A DNA stretch of 64,000 nt from CBDBEU01 sp965204565 (GTDB lineage: Bacteria; Pseudomonadota; Alphaproteobacteria; Rhizobiales; TMED25): positions 930,001 to 994,000 of the forward strand of contig CBDBEU010000005.1 of NCBI GenBank assembly GCA_965204565.1, given 5' to 3'. Below are positions 44,433 through 54,038 of this stretch, in pieces. The notes under the pieces are model-generated. The model saw only the letters and a program-made list of their open reading frames with translations, was not told where the DNA came from and did no database searches. Numbering within the stretch: the first letter of the stretch is position 1; each line of letters opens with the position of its first letter. The position numbers and the translations under genes were made by a program.

Positions 44433-46417
44433 GCTGTCGCACTCTCACCGGTTCGATCGCGCGCACTCGCCTTGCGCGGTGCACCGATACGCAAACGCCG
44501 ATCCGCCAGTGACAACAGACCGCCTAGCGCCATGATGATCGAACCAAACCAGATCAGCGGCACCAGCGGGTTGTACCAAAGGCGTACGGTCAATCCATCC
44601 GCGCTTTCATCACCGATCGCGACGTATAGATCACCTGTATAAAAGGTAATGATGCCGGCTTCGGTCGTGCCCATTTTCTGGACATCGTAAAAGCGTTTGG
44701 ACGATTGGAATGTATCGATCAACGTGCCGCCGCGGTGGACGGTAAATTTGGCGCTGGTCTCTGAGTAGTTTGGCCCGCGGCGCGGAGCCAGACCTTGATA
44801 GGAAACGGTGAAGCCGGCAACTTCCTGTGTGTCGCCAGGCTGCATCTGAGAGATCACCTCACTCTTCCACGCGGTCACCCCGGTGATACCCAATACCACC
44901 ACGCCAACACCGGCATGTGCCAGCAAAGTGCCCCATTGGGCGCGTGGCAGATTCACCAGGCGGCGAAATGTCTCCGAAGCTGGTGCATTGAATGCTTTGA
45001 TGCGCCAGAACATTTCGGAGACCGCGCCGGAAACCAACCACAGACCAAGACCGATGCCGAGAGGCGCGAGCAACGGTCCGTCTTCCCCGGCGACGGCAGC
45101 GGCAGTGATGGTGCCAGATACCGCAATTGCCAGCGCCGCCAGCAGCCGTTGGGCGGTGCCGAGAAGATCGCCACGCTTCCAGGCGAGATAAGGCCCAAAC
45201 GGCGCCAAAATGAGCAGGGGAACCATGATCGGCGCGAATGTCATGTCAAAAAACGGCGCGCCAACTGAAATCTTGGCGCCGGTCACCGCTTCCAGAAGCA
45301 ACGGATAGAGCGTGCCGATAAACACTGCCGCACAGGCCACGGTCAGCAGCAGGTTGTTGAGCACCAGGGCCCCTTCCCGGCTGACCGGCGCAAAAAGGCC
45401 ACCTGGCTTGAGGGTCGGCGCGCGCCATGCATAAAGCGCCAGCGAGCCGCCAATGAATACGGTCAGGATCGCCAGTATGAAAACGCCGCGCTCAGGATCG
45501 ACGGCAAATGCGTGTACTGAAGTCAGAACACCAGAACGCACCAGAAAGGTCCCGACCAGGCTCAATGAAAAGGTGATGATGGCGAGGAGAACGGTCCACA
45601 CTTTGAGCGCATCGCGTTTTTCCACGACCAGCGCAGAATGAAGCAGAGCGGTGCCCGCAAGCCAGGGCATGAAGGATGCATTCTCGACCGGATCCCAAAA
45701 CCACCAGCCACCCCAGCCAAGTTCGTAATAGGCCCACCAGGAACCCATGGCGATGCCTATGGTGAGGAACATCCAGGCAGTCAGTGTCCAGGGGCGTACC
45801 CAGCGCGCCCAGGCGGCATCGACACGGCCTTCGATGAGAGCTGCCACGGCGAAGGCGAAGGCGGTCGAAAAGCCGACATAGCCCAGATAGAGAAATGGCG
45901 GGTGGAAGGCGAGGCCCGGATCCTGCAACAATGGATTGAGATCCTGTCCGTCAATTGGGGCCGGATCGAGCCGCAAAAACGGATTTGAGTTGGCAATGAT
46001 AAAAAGCAGGAAGGCCGTGCCGATCGCACCTTGAACAGCCAGGACCCGGGGGCGCAGGCTCGCGGCAAGATTGTTGCCGAATGTGGCGACAAGTGCGCCG
46101 AACAGCGCCAATATGAGCACCCACAGGAGCATGGAGCCTTCATGATTGCCCCAAACGCCGCTCAGTTTGTAGAGCATCGGCTGGGCCGAATGTGAGTTGG
46201 CCCAGACGTTCTGGACTGAAAAATCCGACGTCACATAAGCGTAAGTCAGCGCCGCAAAAGCGATGAGTACGAAGACAAACTGGCCCTTGGCCGCCGGCAC
46301 GGCGGTTTGCATCATTGACTGGTCAGCACGCGCTGCGCCGATCAGCGGCAGACTTGCCTGGATCACCGACAGGCCAAGCGCCAGCAACAATGCGAAATGA
46401 CCGATCTCGGTAATCAT
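44429..46417 (-). CDS. ccmF: Haem lyase membrane subunit CcmF
   Basis: Integral membrane part of the CcmFH(I) haem lyase. About 662 residues with some 14-15 hydrophobic helices and the WWD motif WGGWWFWDPVENASFMPWL near residue 235, flanked by His residues for haem b and haem handover. ATG 46417 gives the family-typical start MITEIGHFALLLALGLS; a longer start at 46489 would overlap ccmE by 20 bases and cannot be excluded. Ends in an Arg-rich cytosolic tail. Downstream overlap with ccmH. Confidence 0.94.
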   Translation of the reverse strand: MITEIGHFALLLALGLSVIQASLPLIGAARADQSMMQTAVPAAKGQFVFVLIAFAALTYAYVTSDFSVQNVWANSHSAQPMLYKLSGVWGNHEGSMLLWVLILALFGALVATFGNNLAASLRPRVLAVQGAIGTAFLLFIIANSNPFLRLDPAPIDGQDLNPLLQDPGLAFHPPFLYLGYVGFSTAFAFAVAALIEGRVDAAWARWVRPWTLTAWMFLTIGIAMGSWWAYYELGWGGWWFWDPVENASFMPWLAGTALLHSALVVEKRDALKVWTVLLAIITFSLSLVGTFLVRSGVLTSVHAFAVDPERGVFILAILTVFIGGSLALYAWRAPTLKPGGLFAPVSREGALVLNNLLLTVACAAVFIGTLYPLLLEAVTGAKISVGAPFFDMTFAPIMVPLLILAPFGPYLAWKRGDLLGTAQRLLAALAIAVSGTITAAAVAGEDGPLLAPLGIGLGLWLVSGAVSEMFWRIKAFNAPASETFRRLVNLPRAQWGTLLAHAGVGVVVLGITGVTAWKSEVISQMQPGDTQEVAGFTVSYQGLAPRRGPNYSETSAKFTVHRGGTLIDTFQSSKRFYDVQKMGTTEAGIITFYTGDLYVAIGDESADGLTVRLWYNPLVPLIWFGSIIMALGGLLSLADRRLRIGAPRKASARDRTGESATA

Positions 46418-46469
46418 CTCGGCATTGCCCGGGACTTCTGCGGCTTTGGCAGGTGTAGGTTGTACACGG

Positions 46470-46904
46470 TCACTTATCCTGCCAGACACCCTGCTTTTTT
46501 AGGGCGTCTGCGACTTCGGGCGGCATATAGTTTTCATCATGCTTGGCAAGAACCGTATCGGCGACAAATGCACCGGAAGCATCGAGCACGCCTTCGGTGA
46601 CCACGCCCTGGCCTGCGCGAAACAGATCTGGCGGCACCCCGGTGTAGGAAACCGTGACGGCTTTTTCGAGATCGGTGACACGGAACGTCATTGTCAATCC
46701 CTCGCCGCGCACAAGCGATCCTTCCTCGACAAGCCCGCCCAGGCGAATACGCTGACCGGGCGTCACACCCTTCTGCGCAATGTCGCTCGGGCTATAGAAG
46801 AAGACGATTGAATCCTCGAGCGCTGTCAGAACCAGAACCGCCGCCAGTGTGAGGACGGAGGCGGCCCCGGCCAAAAGTGCCACTCGGCGTTGTTTACGTG
46901 TCAT
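46470..46904 (-). CDS. ccmE: Periplasmic haem chaperone CcmE
   Basis: Binds haem covalently and hands it to CcmF. 144 residues: N-terminal membrane anchor (ALLAGAASVLTLAAVLVLTAL near 10-30), OB-fold with GQRIRLGGLVEEGS, and the haem-binding His in VLAKHDENYMPPEV near 125. Conserved spacing to the Tyr in ENYMPP. Sits between ccmI (97 bases upstream) and ccmF. Confidence 0.95.
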   Translation of the reverse strand: MTRKQRRVALLAGAASVLTLAAVLVLTALEDSIVFFYSPSDIAQKGVTPGQRIRLGGLVEEGSLVRGEGLTMTFRVTDLEKAVTVSYTGVPPDLFRAGQGVVTEGVLDASGAFVADTVLAKHDENYMPPEVADALKKQGVWQDK

Positions 46905-47003
46905 CGGCTGATCCTGTTCAACTCATCGCCAGGATGGGTGCGCCATCGGTCGATATCATGGCTCTCCCCAGGCAAGAGGTCACATTGAAATGATGTGCGG
47001 CGA

Positions 47004-48140
47004 TCATGAGCCAAGCCCCAGTTCGCGCGCCGTTTCGTCGAGTCGGGCAAGCAGTTCAGCCTGACCGTTAAATGCCTCTCGTGCACTCGCCAGAGCCGCA
47101 CGGGCATCATCAGCCCGGTCCAGCACTACATAAGCCCTGGCGAGGCGGAGCCAACCCTCAAGGTTGCTCCCGTCTTCCTCCAACCGGCTTGCCAAGCGTT
47201 CGACCATACCTTCAATCATTGAGCTGCGCTGTTCATCGCTCATCGCGCCTGCCGAGGCGATGTCTTCAGCGCTTGGCCCCGGTGGAGCTGTCGCAGACAC
47301 CTCGCCGCCGGCCTCCAGCGCGCGGAGCCTGGTCAGCTGGCCCTTCACCTCACGCACCCAAGGTGCATCAGACGGTGATGTTGCCAGAAGATCGGTCCAG
47401 ATCTGGTTGGCGCGTTGAGTATCGCCGTCCTGAACAGCAGCAAGCCCCAGATAATAACGTGGTGAAGGCAGGGCGGTGTCAAGCGCCGCTGCCTGCTCAA
47501 AGGCTTGACGGGCGCCGACATCAATCATGCCGTCTGCACGAAACATGCGGGCTTCTCCCAGCGCCGAAAGACGGCGGGCGGTTTCACCGCCAAGCCTGAT
47601 AGCGCGCGCAAATGCATCAGCTGCGTCACTATAGCGCCGCAGGCGCATATAAGCCGGACCGATCACATCCCACCCGGCGGCGTCGTTGGGGTTTTCCTGA
47701 AGATGCCGCTCGACGCGTCCGACCAGCGAAGCCAGGTCCGCGCTTTCAACGGGCGCTGCCTGGCGGTCAGCGAATGGTTGCGGCGGCAGATCGGGCGAGC
47801 CCAGCCAGAGATAAGATCCCAATGAGATTGCCGGAACGGCGACCAATACGGTCATGGCTGCGAATCTCCGCCATGCTGGCGAAGAGCCTGACGGTGCGGC
47901 GAAGGATTGCTCACTGGAGGCGATCAGCCGGCGGGCAATTTCGGCGCGGGCGTTTTCCGCCTCGCTGTCGCTGATCAAGGCGCGGGCGCGATCGCGTTCG
48001 AGCTCGCTCAGCTGATCACGGTAGACTTCGGTTTCATGATCACCACCACCGGGCGCTGCGTCGTGCGGCATCAGCAATGGCCGCAGGACCACGCCTACGG
48101 CGATGGCTGACATTGCGGCGAATGCGATCCACAACAACAT
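47004..48140 (-). CDS. ccmI: Cytochrome c maturation protein CcmI (CycH)
   Basis: Apocytochrome c chaperone of the haem lyase. 378 residues: membrane helix at the start (LLWIAFAAMSAIAVGVVLRPL), cytosolic helical segment with YRDQLSELERDRARALIS, second membrane helix near 95-115, then periplasmic TPR repeats (WDVIGPAYMRLRRYSDAADAFARAIRLGG near 170 and LAAVQDGDTQRANQIWTDLL) and a C-terminal repeat region LRLARAYVVLDRADDARAAL. First gene of the ccmIEFH-degP-feuPQ-glnE series. Divergent from soxB. Confidence 0.92.
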   Translation of the reverse strand: MLLWIAFAAMSAIAVGVVLRPLLMPHDAAPGGGDHETEVYRDQLSELERDRARALISDSEAENARAEIARRLIASSEQSFAAPSGSSPAWRRFAAMTVLVAVPAISLGSYLWLGSPDLPPQPFADRQAAPVESADLASLVGRVERHLQENPNDAAGWDVIGPAYMRLRRYSDAADAFARAIRLGGETARRLSALGEARMFRADGMIDVGARQAFEQAAALDTALPSPRYYLGLAAVQDGDTQRANQIWTDLLATSPSDAPWVREVKGQLTRLRALEAGGEVSATAPPGPSAEDIASAGAMSDEQRSSMIEGMVERLASRLEEDGSNLEGWLRLARAYVVLDRADDARAALASAREAFNGQAELLARLDETARELGLGS

Positions 48141-48387
48141 TGTCGATTCCTGCCGACCTCAAGATTGATCCCGAGATTAAGACCGGTTTCTAGGGGATGT
48201 AGCTGTCAGCCGGTGCAAGGTCAAAGGCGGATGGCTATATGATGGCCCGCATGACCGATGACAAAATGAAGCGTAGCCGCTTGACCGCGAATGAATTGCG
48301 TCCAATTCGGCTACCGGCGACGCACACAAATGCTATCGTTAATGGCGCTGGACCAAAACGGAAGGTCCATCGTGGCAGGTTGATGTG

Positions 48388-49638
48388 ATGAAGCGTTATT
48401 CGATCCTTTCACTCGCGCGCAATGCATTCAGTCACCATCGGCACTGGGAGCCGGCCTGGCGTAACCCAGATCCTAAAAACAGTTATGACGTGGTGATTGT
48501 CGGAGGTGGCGGACATGGCCTCGCCACCGCCTACTATCTGGCCAAACAGCACGGCATCACCGACATTGCCGTGATCGAGAAGGGATGGTTGGGAGGCGGC
48601 AATACCGGGCGCAACACCACGATTGTGCGCTCGAACTACCTGCGAGGCGAATCGATCGCACTTTATGAGCTGTCGCGCTCACTCTACGAGACGCTTTCGG
48701 CCGAGCTCAATTTCAATGTGATGTTCTCACCGCGCGGCGTGATGATGCTGTGCCTGACTGAACATGAGATGAGGATCATGCACCGCCACGCCCATGCGGC
48801 AAGCGCTGCCGGGGTAGTGGCTTTCATGATTGACCGCGCAGGAATCGCGCAAAGGGAGCCCCTGCTCAACACCAGCGAATGGGCGCGATATCCCATTCTG
48901 GGCGCACTTTATCAGCCTGATGGCGGCACCGCGCGGCACGATGCAGTAGCTTGGGGCTATGCACGCACGGCAAGTGCGCTTGGCGTGGATATTGTTGAAA
49001 ACTGTACCGTCACAGGCATCTCGCAGCAGGGCGGGCGGGCTTGCGGTGTGGAAACGTCCAGGGGGCCGATTGCCGCCGGCAAAGTCGCCATTGTGGCTGC
49101 GGGAGTAAGCACCGGGTTGATGAAGATGGCGGGGCTTGCCATGCCGCTGCAAAGCGTTGCGCTGCAGGCGTTGGTGTCAGAGCCACTCAAGCCCATGCTC
49201 AAAGGTGTCATCATGGCCGGAGCGGTACATGGATATGTCAGCCAGTCGGATCGAGGTGAATTGGTGATCGGAGGCGGCGCCGACGGCTACATAAACTATT
49301 CGCAGCGAGGCAGCTTCAGCTCTCTGCAGCATACGGTCTCGGCACTGGTCGAGTTGATCCCGCCGATCAGCCGGGTCAGGATGATGCGCCATTGGGGCGG
49401 TGTAGTTGATATGACCAGCGACCGCAGCCCCATTATCGGTCTCACGCCGGTTGAGGATCTTTTTGTTAATTGCGGCTGGGGGACGGGAGGTTTCAAGGCC
49501 ATTCCGGGCTCGGGGCTGGTGTTTGCCGACACCATCGCCAATGGGAAGGCGCACAGGATTGCCGAACCATTCGGGCTTGATCGTTTCAACACCGGCGCCA
49601 TCATCGATGAACGCACTGCAGCCGCAGTCGCGCACTGA
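48388..49638 (+). CDS. soxB: Sarcosine oxidase beta subunit
   Basis: Flavoprotein subunit of heterotetrameric sarcosine oxidase (SoxBDAG), which demethylates sarcosine; carries FAD and the covalently bound FMN site shared with SoxA. 416 residues. Dinucleotide-binding VVIVGGGGHGLATAYYLAK near residue 32, WLGGGNTGRNTTIVRSNYL near 70, and the C-terminal TSDRSPIIGLTP and NCGWGTGGFKAIPGSG motifs. GTG 48385 precedes ATG 48388 directly; I use the ATG. The 250 bases upstream, shared with divergent ccmI, hold the promoter but no gene I can see. Confidence 0.95.
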   Translation: MKRYSILSLARNAFSHHRHWEPAWRNPDPKNSYDVVIVGGGGHGLATAYYLAKQHGITDIAVIEKGWLGGGNTGRNTTIVRSNYLRGESIALYELSRSLYETLSAELNFNVMFSPRGVMMLCLTEHEMRIMHRHAHAASAAGVVAFMIDRAGIAQREPLLNTSEWARYPILGALYQPDGGTARHDAVAWGYARTASALGVDIVENCTVTGISQQGGRACGVETSRGPIAAGKVAIVAAGVSTGLMKMAGLAMPLQSVALQALVSEPLKPMLKGVIMAGAVHGYVSQSDRGELVIGGGADGYINYSQRGSFSSLQHTVSALVELIPPISRVRMMRHWGGVVDMTSDRSPIIGLTPVEDLFVNCGWGTGGFKAIPGSGLVFADTIANGKAHRIAEPFGLDRFNTGAIIDERTAAAVAH

Positions 49639-49663
49639 TGATCACTAGGCGGAAATCATAATC

Positions 49664-49969
49664 ATGCTGCTATTGACCTGCCCTGTGTGCGGCCTTGAGG
49701 CGGACGAAAGCGCATTCGAATCCGGCAGTGAGGGCCATCTGGAGCGCCCTTCCAGCGGCTCAGCCGATGCGAGCAGCGGCGCTGCAAGCACCTATCTTTA
49801 TACGCGCGAGAATCCCAAGGGCATTTCATTCGAGCTTTGGCACTGCCGTCATGGATGCGGTAAGTGGTTTCACGCCGCCCGAGACACACAAACGCAAGAC
49901 TTCCGGGCTTTCTATAAGGTTGGCGAGCCCAAACCAGCTATCGCCGCACGGCGGAACCGGCAAAAATGA
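49664..49969 (+). CDS. soxD: Sarcosine oxidase delta subunit
   Basis: Small zinc-binding subunit, 101 residues. Cys ligands CPVCG at residues 6-10 and the paired HCRHGCGKWF near 60; TYLYTRENPKGISFELWHC is family-typical. Contains a low-complexity Ser/Ala/Gly insertion (SSGSADASSGAAS) at residues 30-42, where other SoxD proteins usually have a short RPxDP segment. Its stop overlaps the soxA start (ATGA). Confidence 0.93.
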   Translation: MLLLTCPVCGLEADESAFESGSEGHLERPSSGSADASSGAASTYLYTRENPKGISFELWHCRHGCGKWFHAARDTQTQDFRAFYKVGEPKPAIAARRNRQK

Positions 49970-52900
49970 CAGTGCGGCCATATAGACTTGTCATCGGCCA
50001 TGAGGACAACACTGCCGGTTGCCTGATCGACCGGTCACGTCCCATCGTGTTTCAGTTCGATGGCACCGCCTATTACGGCTTTGCCGGAGATACCCTGGCA
50101 TCAGCGCTGCTGGCAAACGGTGTGCGGGTGATGGGACGGAGTTTCAAGTTCCACCGCCCCCGCTCCTGCTTCAGCGCCGGTCCTGAAGAGCCCAACGCAG
50201 TAGTGACGACTGGCCGCGGTGGTCAAATGACACCAAACCAACGCGCCACCATGGTGGATCTCCATGACGGGCTCGTTGCCTACAGTCAGAATCGGTGGCC
50301 CAACCTTGCTTTTGATGTCGGGCAACTGAGCGGATTTGCATCGCGTCTGCTACCTGCAGGTTTCCAGCACAAAACGTTCAAGTGGCCGGCCGGGCTGTGG
50401 CCGCTCTATGAGCGAGCAATCAGGCACGCAACTGGTCTTGGGCCAGCGCCACAGAACGAAGACACAGATCATTATGAACACATCAACATCGCTTGTGATG
50501 TGCTCGCGGCAGGCGGAGGTGTTGCCGGGATCGCTGCAGCGCGGTCGGCAATGGAGGCGGGGGCGCGGGTCGTCATAGCCGAGTTGACATCACGATTTGG
50601 CGGCCAAAGCGATCTGTTTGATGCCACAATTGACGATGCGCCAACACGCGATTGGGTTGCGGAAAATGTTGCAGCTCTTTCAGCCAGCGACCGGGTCCAT
50701 GTGCTGGAACGGACTTGTGTTTCCGGCCTTTATGACCATAATTTTGCGCTCTTGGTCGAACGTCTGGGTGATCATCGCTCAGGCGGGTTGCGGCCAGACG
50801 GTATGCCGCGAGAGCGCTTGTGGAAGGTCCGGGCGAAGGAAATCGTGGTGGCCGCCGGGGCGGTGGAACGGTCATTGGTCTTTGCCAATAATGACCGGCC
50901 CGGCGTGATGCTGGGTTCGGCGACGCGCGCCTATGCGCGCCGGTATTCTGTTGCGCTTGGTGCAACCGGCGTCATCTTTGCCAACAGTGATGATGGCTAT
51001 CGTACCGCCCGCGATTTGCACGATCTGGGGATTAAAATCGCCCGCGTGGTCGATATCCGGCAAGAGCCTCAAGGGCCTCTGATCGAAGACGTCCGCAAGC
51101 GTGACATCGAGATTTCGACCGGCCATGCGGTTGCAAACGTCGAAACATCGATTTCCGGGGGTGAAATCCGTGCCGTCAAAATTACTGATCTGCAGAAATC
51201 CGACGGTAAAGCTGAATTACAGCGCGTGGCGTGCGATTTTGCCAGTGTATCGGGTGGGTGGAATCCGCAAGCACATCTGACAGCCCAGTGTGGCGGAAAA
51301 CTAAAATGGGATGCGTCAATCCAGTCACTGAGACCTGGAACAATGGGCGGAGGCATTCGCGCCGCTGGCGCCGCCAATGGCAACTTCAAGCTGAACGAGT
51401 GTCTCAGGGATGGATACGCCGCCGGCGAGCGCGCGGCGCTTGCAGCGCTTGGCAAGACAGCCCGCAGCTGCAGAGCGCCACCGTCGGAAAAAGTTACGGA
51501 GTCCCGACAGGGCAACATCGAGTCGCTGTGGTCCATCCCCACTTTTGGTGCAGCTGGTCACGAAACTCGCCATTTTGTCGACCAGGCCAGCGACGTCTCC
51601 GTCGCCGATATCAAACTTGCGGTAGGCGAAGGCTATCATGGCGTCGAGCATCTGAAGCGCTATACCGCGCTCGGTATGGGCCATGACCAGGGCAAGATCG
51701 GCCATGTCAATGCGCTGGCGATTCATGCACAAGCTGCGGGTGTTCCAGTCTCGGATTTGGGTACCACCACATTTCGCCCGCCCTATATGCCGGTCACCTT
51801 CGGCACGATCGCCGGAATGCAGGCCAAGGATCTCTTTCAACCCGTAAGGCGATCGCCGGTCTGGCACTGGCATCGCAACAATGGCGCCGATTTCGAACCG
51901 ATTCATTTGTGGCAGCGGCCATTTTGCTACAACGCGGGAAAGCTGGATCGCGGCGAGGCCGTTTTGCAAGAGGTTCGTGCGGTGCGTACCGGCGTCGGCA
52001 TTCTCGATGCCTCCACTCTCGGCAAAATTGAGATTCAAGGACCCGATGCGGCCCGGTTTCTTGACCGCATTTACTGCCGCACAATGTCGACGCTAGCTAT
52101 CGGTCGCTGTCGCTATGGGCTGATGCTGGATGAGCAGGGATTTGTGCTGGATGATGGCGTGGTCGCGCGACTAAGCAGTGACCATTTTCTGCTGCACACG
52201 ACATCCTCTGGTGCTGAACATATTTCAAACTGGCTTGAGCGCTGGCTGCAGACCGAATGGCCAAGCCTCAAAGTCTTCATTACGCCTGTCACTGAGCAGT
52301 GGGCGCAATTCGTTGTGGCAGGTCCAAATGCGCGCGATGTGATTGAGGCACTTGACGGCGACATCAACTTCACGAGGGCCGCCTTTCCATATTTCTCCCT
52401 GCGCGAGGGAAGGCTCGCCGATATTCCGGTGCGTATATTCCGCATCAGCTATACAGGTGAGCTTTCCTATGAAATTGCAGCGCCCGCCAACCTTGCCAGT
52501 GCACTGTGGGATGCCATCCTGTCGGCAGGCACGGAGTTTGAAATCACCGCATTTGGAACCGAAGCGATGCATGTCCTGCGTGTGGAAAAGGGTTACATCG
52601 CCATCGGCGAGGAGACGGATGGGACGGTGACGCCAATGGATCTGGGCCTAGGCTGGATGTTGACGAAAGGCGGGGAAGATTTCATCGGAAAATTCGGGCT
52701 TGAACGCACAGATCCTTCGCGCCCGGATCGCCGGCAATTGGTTGGGCTTGAAACTTCTGGCAAAAGCCGGCAATTACCGCATGGTGCCTATCTCATAGCC
52801 TCGGCAGACTGCGGAATGCTGCCGCCCCATCATATCATCGGGCACGTCACATCTTCATGCATGAGCGTGACACTCGGGCGTCCCGTCGCTCTGGCACTGG

Positions 52901-53022
52901 TTGAACGCGGGCGGGATCGCCATGGTGAGAGCATTTACTGTCCGGCTGGGCGCGAAACCATCAAGGCCTGCATTGTCGAACCGGTGTTCTACGACAAGGA
53001 AGGGCAGCGGCAGAATGGCTGA
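49966..53022 (+). CDS. soxA: Sarcosine oxidase alpha subunit
   Basis: 1018-residue subunit that binds NAD+, part of the FMN and tetrahydrofolate. N-terminal part FQFDGTAYYGFAGDTLASALLANGVRVMGRSFKFHRPRSCFSAGPEEP in short blocks, dinucleotide-binding DVLAAGGGVAGIAAARSAMEAGA near 175, SGGWNPQAHL near 425, and from about residue 610 the aminomethyltransferase (GCV_T) fold with FEPIHLWQRPFCY, GILDASTLGKIEIQGPDAARFLDRIY and the C-terminal GEETDGTVTPMDLGLGWM. The methyl group goes to THF or leaves as formaldehyde. Start overlaps soxD, end overlaps soxG by 8 bases. Confidence 0.95.
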   Translation: MTVRPYRLVIGHEDNTAGCLIDRSRPIVFQFDGTAYYGFAGDTLASALLANGVRVMGRSFKFHRPRSCFSAGPEEPNAVVTTGRGGQMTPNQRATMVDLHDGLVAYSQNRWPNLAFDVGQLSGFASRLLPAGFQHKTFKWPAGLWPLYERAIRHATGLGPAPQNEDTDHYEHINIACDVLAAGGGVAGIAAARSAMEAGARVVIAELTSRFGGQSDLFDATIDDAPTRDWVAENVAALSASDRVHVLERTCVSGLYDHNFALLVERLGDHRSGGLRPDGMPRERLWKVRAKEIVVAAGAVERSLVFANNDRPGVMLGSATRAYARRYSVALGATGVIFANSDDGYRTARDLHDLGIKIARVVDIRQEPQGPLIEDVRKRDIEISTGHAVANVETSISGGEIRAVKITDLQKSDGKAELQRVACDFASVSGGWNPQAHLTAQCGGKLKWDASIQSLRPGTMGGGIRAAGAANGNFKLNECLRDGYAAGERAALAALGKTARSCRAPPSEKVTESRQGNIESLWSIPTFGAAGHETRHFVDQASDVSVADIKLAVGEGYHGVEHLKRYTALGMGHDQGKIGHVNALAIHAQAAGVPVSDLGTTTFRPPYMPVTFGTIAGMQAKDLFQPVRRSPVWHWHRNNGADFEPIHLWQRPFCYNAGKLDRGEAVLQEVRAVRTGVGILDASTLGKIEIQGPDAARFLDRIYCRTMSTLAIGRCRYGLMLDEQGFVLDDGVVARLSSDHFLLHTTSSGAEHISNWLERWLQTEWPSLKVFITPVTEQWAQFVVAGPNARDVIEALDGDINFTRAAFPYFSLREGRLADIPVRIFRISYTGELSYEIAAPANLASALWDAILSAGTEFEITAFGTEAMHVLRVEKGYIAIGEETDGTVTPMDLGLGWMLTKGGEDFIGKFGLERTDPSRPDRRQLVGLETSGKSRQLPHGAYLIASADCGMLPPHHIIGHVTSSCMSVTLGRPVALALVERGRDRHGESIYCPAGRETIKACIVEPVFYDKEGQRQNG

Positions 53023-53635
53023 AGCAATGTCAGTGACGCCGCTTTCCCATCAAGCCCCGATCGTGGCGGGTGAGGAGTCGCTCATTGCAATGACAGAGAT
53101 CGTGGGGCGGCGGATGATCGATCTGAGGGTCCGGCAGGAGGACAAATCCGCATTCGATGCGGTGCGAACGGTGTTGGGTTTTGATCTACCCGGCACGCCG
53201 CGCTGTAGTTCAGGCACAGGTGATCGCTGCGCCCTGTGGCTTTCCATAGATCAATGGCTGATTACCAGTTCACCTGCCGCAAGTGAGGATCAGATCAAGG
53301 CCTTGAAAGCCGCGCTCAACGGCCACGTGTCATCAGTGACTGACCTTAGTGATGCACGCGCTGTAATCCGCCTGGCGGGCGCGAGCGCGTGCGACATCAT
53401 CAAAAAAGGCTCCCAGGGTGACACCAGCGGCCTTGACCGTGTTGCTGGAGCCGTCAGCCGCTTGCCGCTGGCAGAGATTCCGGTGATCGCCCATTTCGTA
53501 CAGATCGATGCGGAAATCATCGATCTTTATGTGGACAGATCCTTCGGCGAGAGCGCCTGGACGTGGCTGGTGCGTGCATCACGCAAGGAAGCCGAATGTC
53601 GTCCATTTAGTCGTCAAGCGATGCCGCCTGTCTGA
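53015..53635 (+). CDS. soxG: Sarcosine oxidase gamma subunit
   Basis: 206-residue SoxG, which shares the fold of a GCV_T domain and completes the heterotetramer. TPLSHQ near the start, IDLRVRQEDKSAFDAVRTVLGFDLP near 30, LWLSIDQWLI near 70, SSVTDLSDARAVIRLAGASACDIIKKG near 105 and the end YVDRSFGESAWTWLVRAS. ATG 53015 lies 8 bases inside soxA. Last gene of soxBDAG; the folate genes (folD, purU) often seen with it are absent here. Confidence 0.92.
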   Translation: MAEAMSVTPLSHQAPIVAGEESLIAMTEIVGRRMIDLRVRQEDKSAFDAVRTVLGFDLPGTPRCSSGTGDRCALWLSIDQWLITSSPAASEDQIKALKAALNGHVSSVTDLSDARAVIRLAGASACDIIKKGSQGDTSGLDRVAGAVSRLPLAEIPVIAHFVQIDAEIIDLYVDRSFGESAWTWLVRASRKEAECRPFSRQAMPPV

Positions 53636-53851
53636 CCCAAACCGTGTAGGTCGGTTACAAAGACAGCCCGTGCGCAATGATCTGAGCCGACATTCCCCAA
53701 TTAGAGTATTTTCACATTGAGCGTTGATATCCTGCTGTGTAGAAGGAGTTTTCGCATTCGGCCGGGAGGAAGCAGTCGGACGCCCTGAAACCCCCCTTGG
53801 CTTTGAGCGTGTTGGCGTGATTCCGTGGGGATATCAGCGACGGAGGGTACG
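53636..53851. other. Spacer between soxG and IS5-type gene
   Basis: About 216 bases. It should contain the left end of the IS5-type element, but I could not find a matching inverted repeat on the right side. No gene seen. Confidence 0.4.
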
Positions 53852-53958
53852 ATGGCTGCACAGCACGGGTTGTTCGATCCGGATGAGCGCTACGCGGCGT
53901 TATCGAAGGCGGGAGATCCGCTGGAGCGGCTTGCCGGGGTTATCGACTTCGAGCTCTT

Positions 53959-53984
53959 CCGGCCGGAGTTGCCGGCCAGAGTTG
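53959..53984. repeat. 13-bp frameshifting tandem duplication in IS5-type gene
   Basis: ccggccggagttg followed by ccggccagagttg. Removing one copy restores a single transposase frame from 53852 to 54932. Confidence 0.9.
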
Positions 53985-54008
53985 GATGCGACGCTTGATC
54001 GTTCCGAT

Positions 54009-54038
54009 GGCAGGCAAGGCGGGGGCAGGCAAGGCGGG
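54009..54038. repeat. 15-bp tandem duplication in IS5-type gene
   Basis: ggcaggcaaggcggg twice in tandem, perfect, 25 bases after the 13-bp duplication. It doubles the codons for GRQGG. Confidence 0.95.

Noticed and set aside
48141..48387. Riboswitch or regulator gene upstream of soxB
   Set aside because: I saw no glycine- or SAM-riboswitch landmarks and no regulator-like frame.
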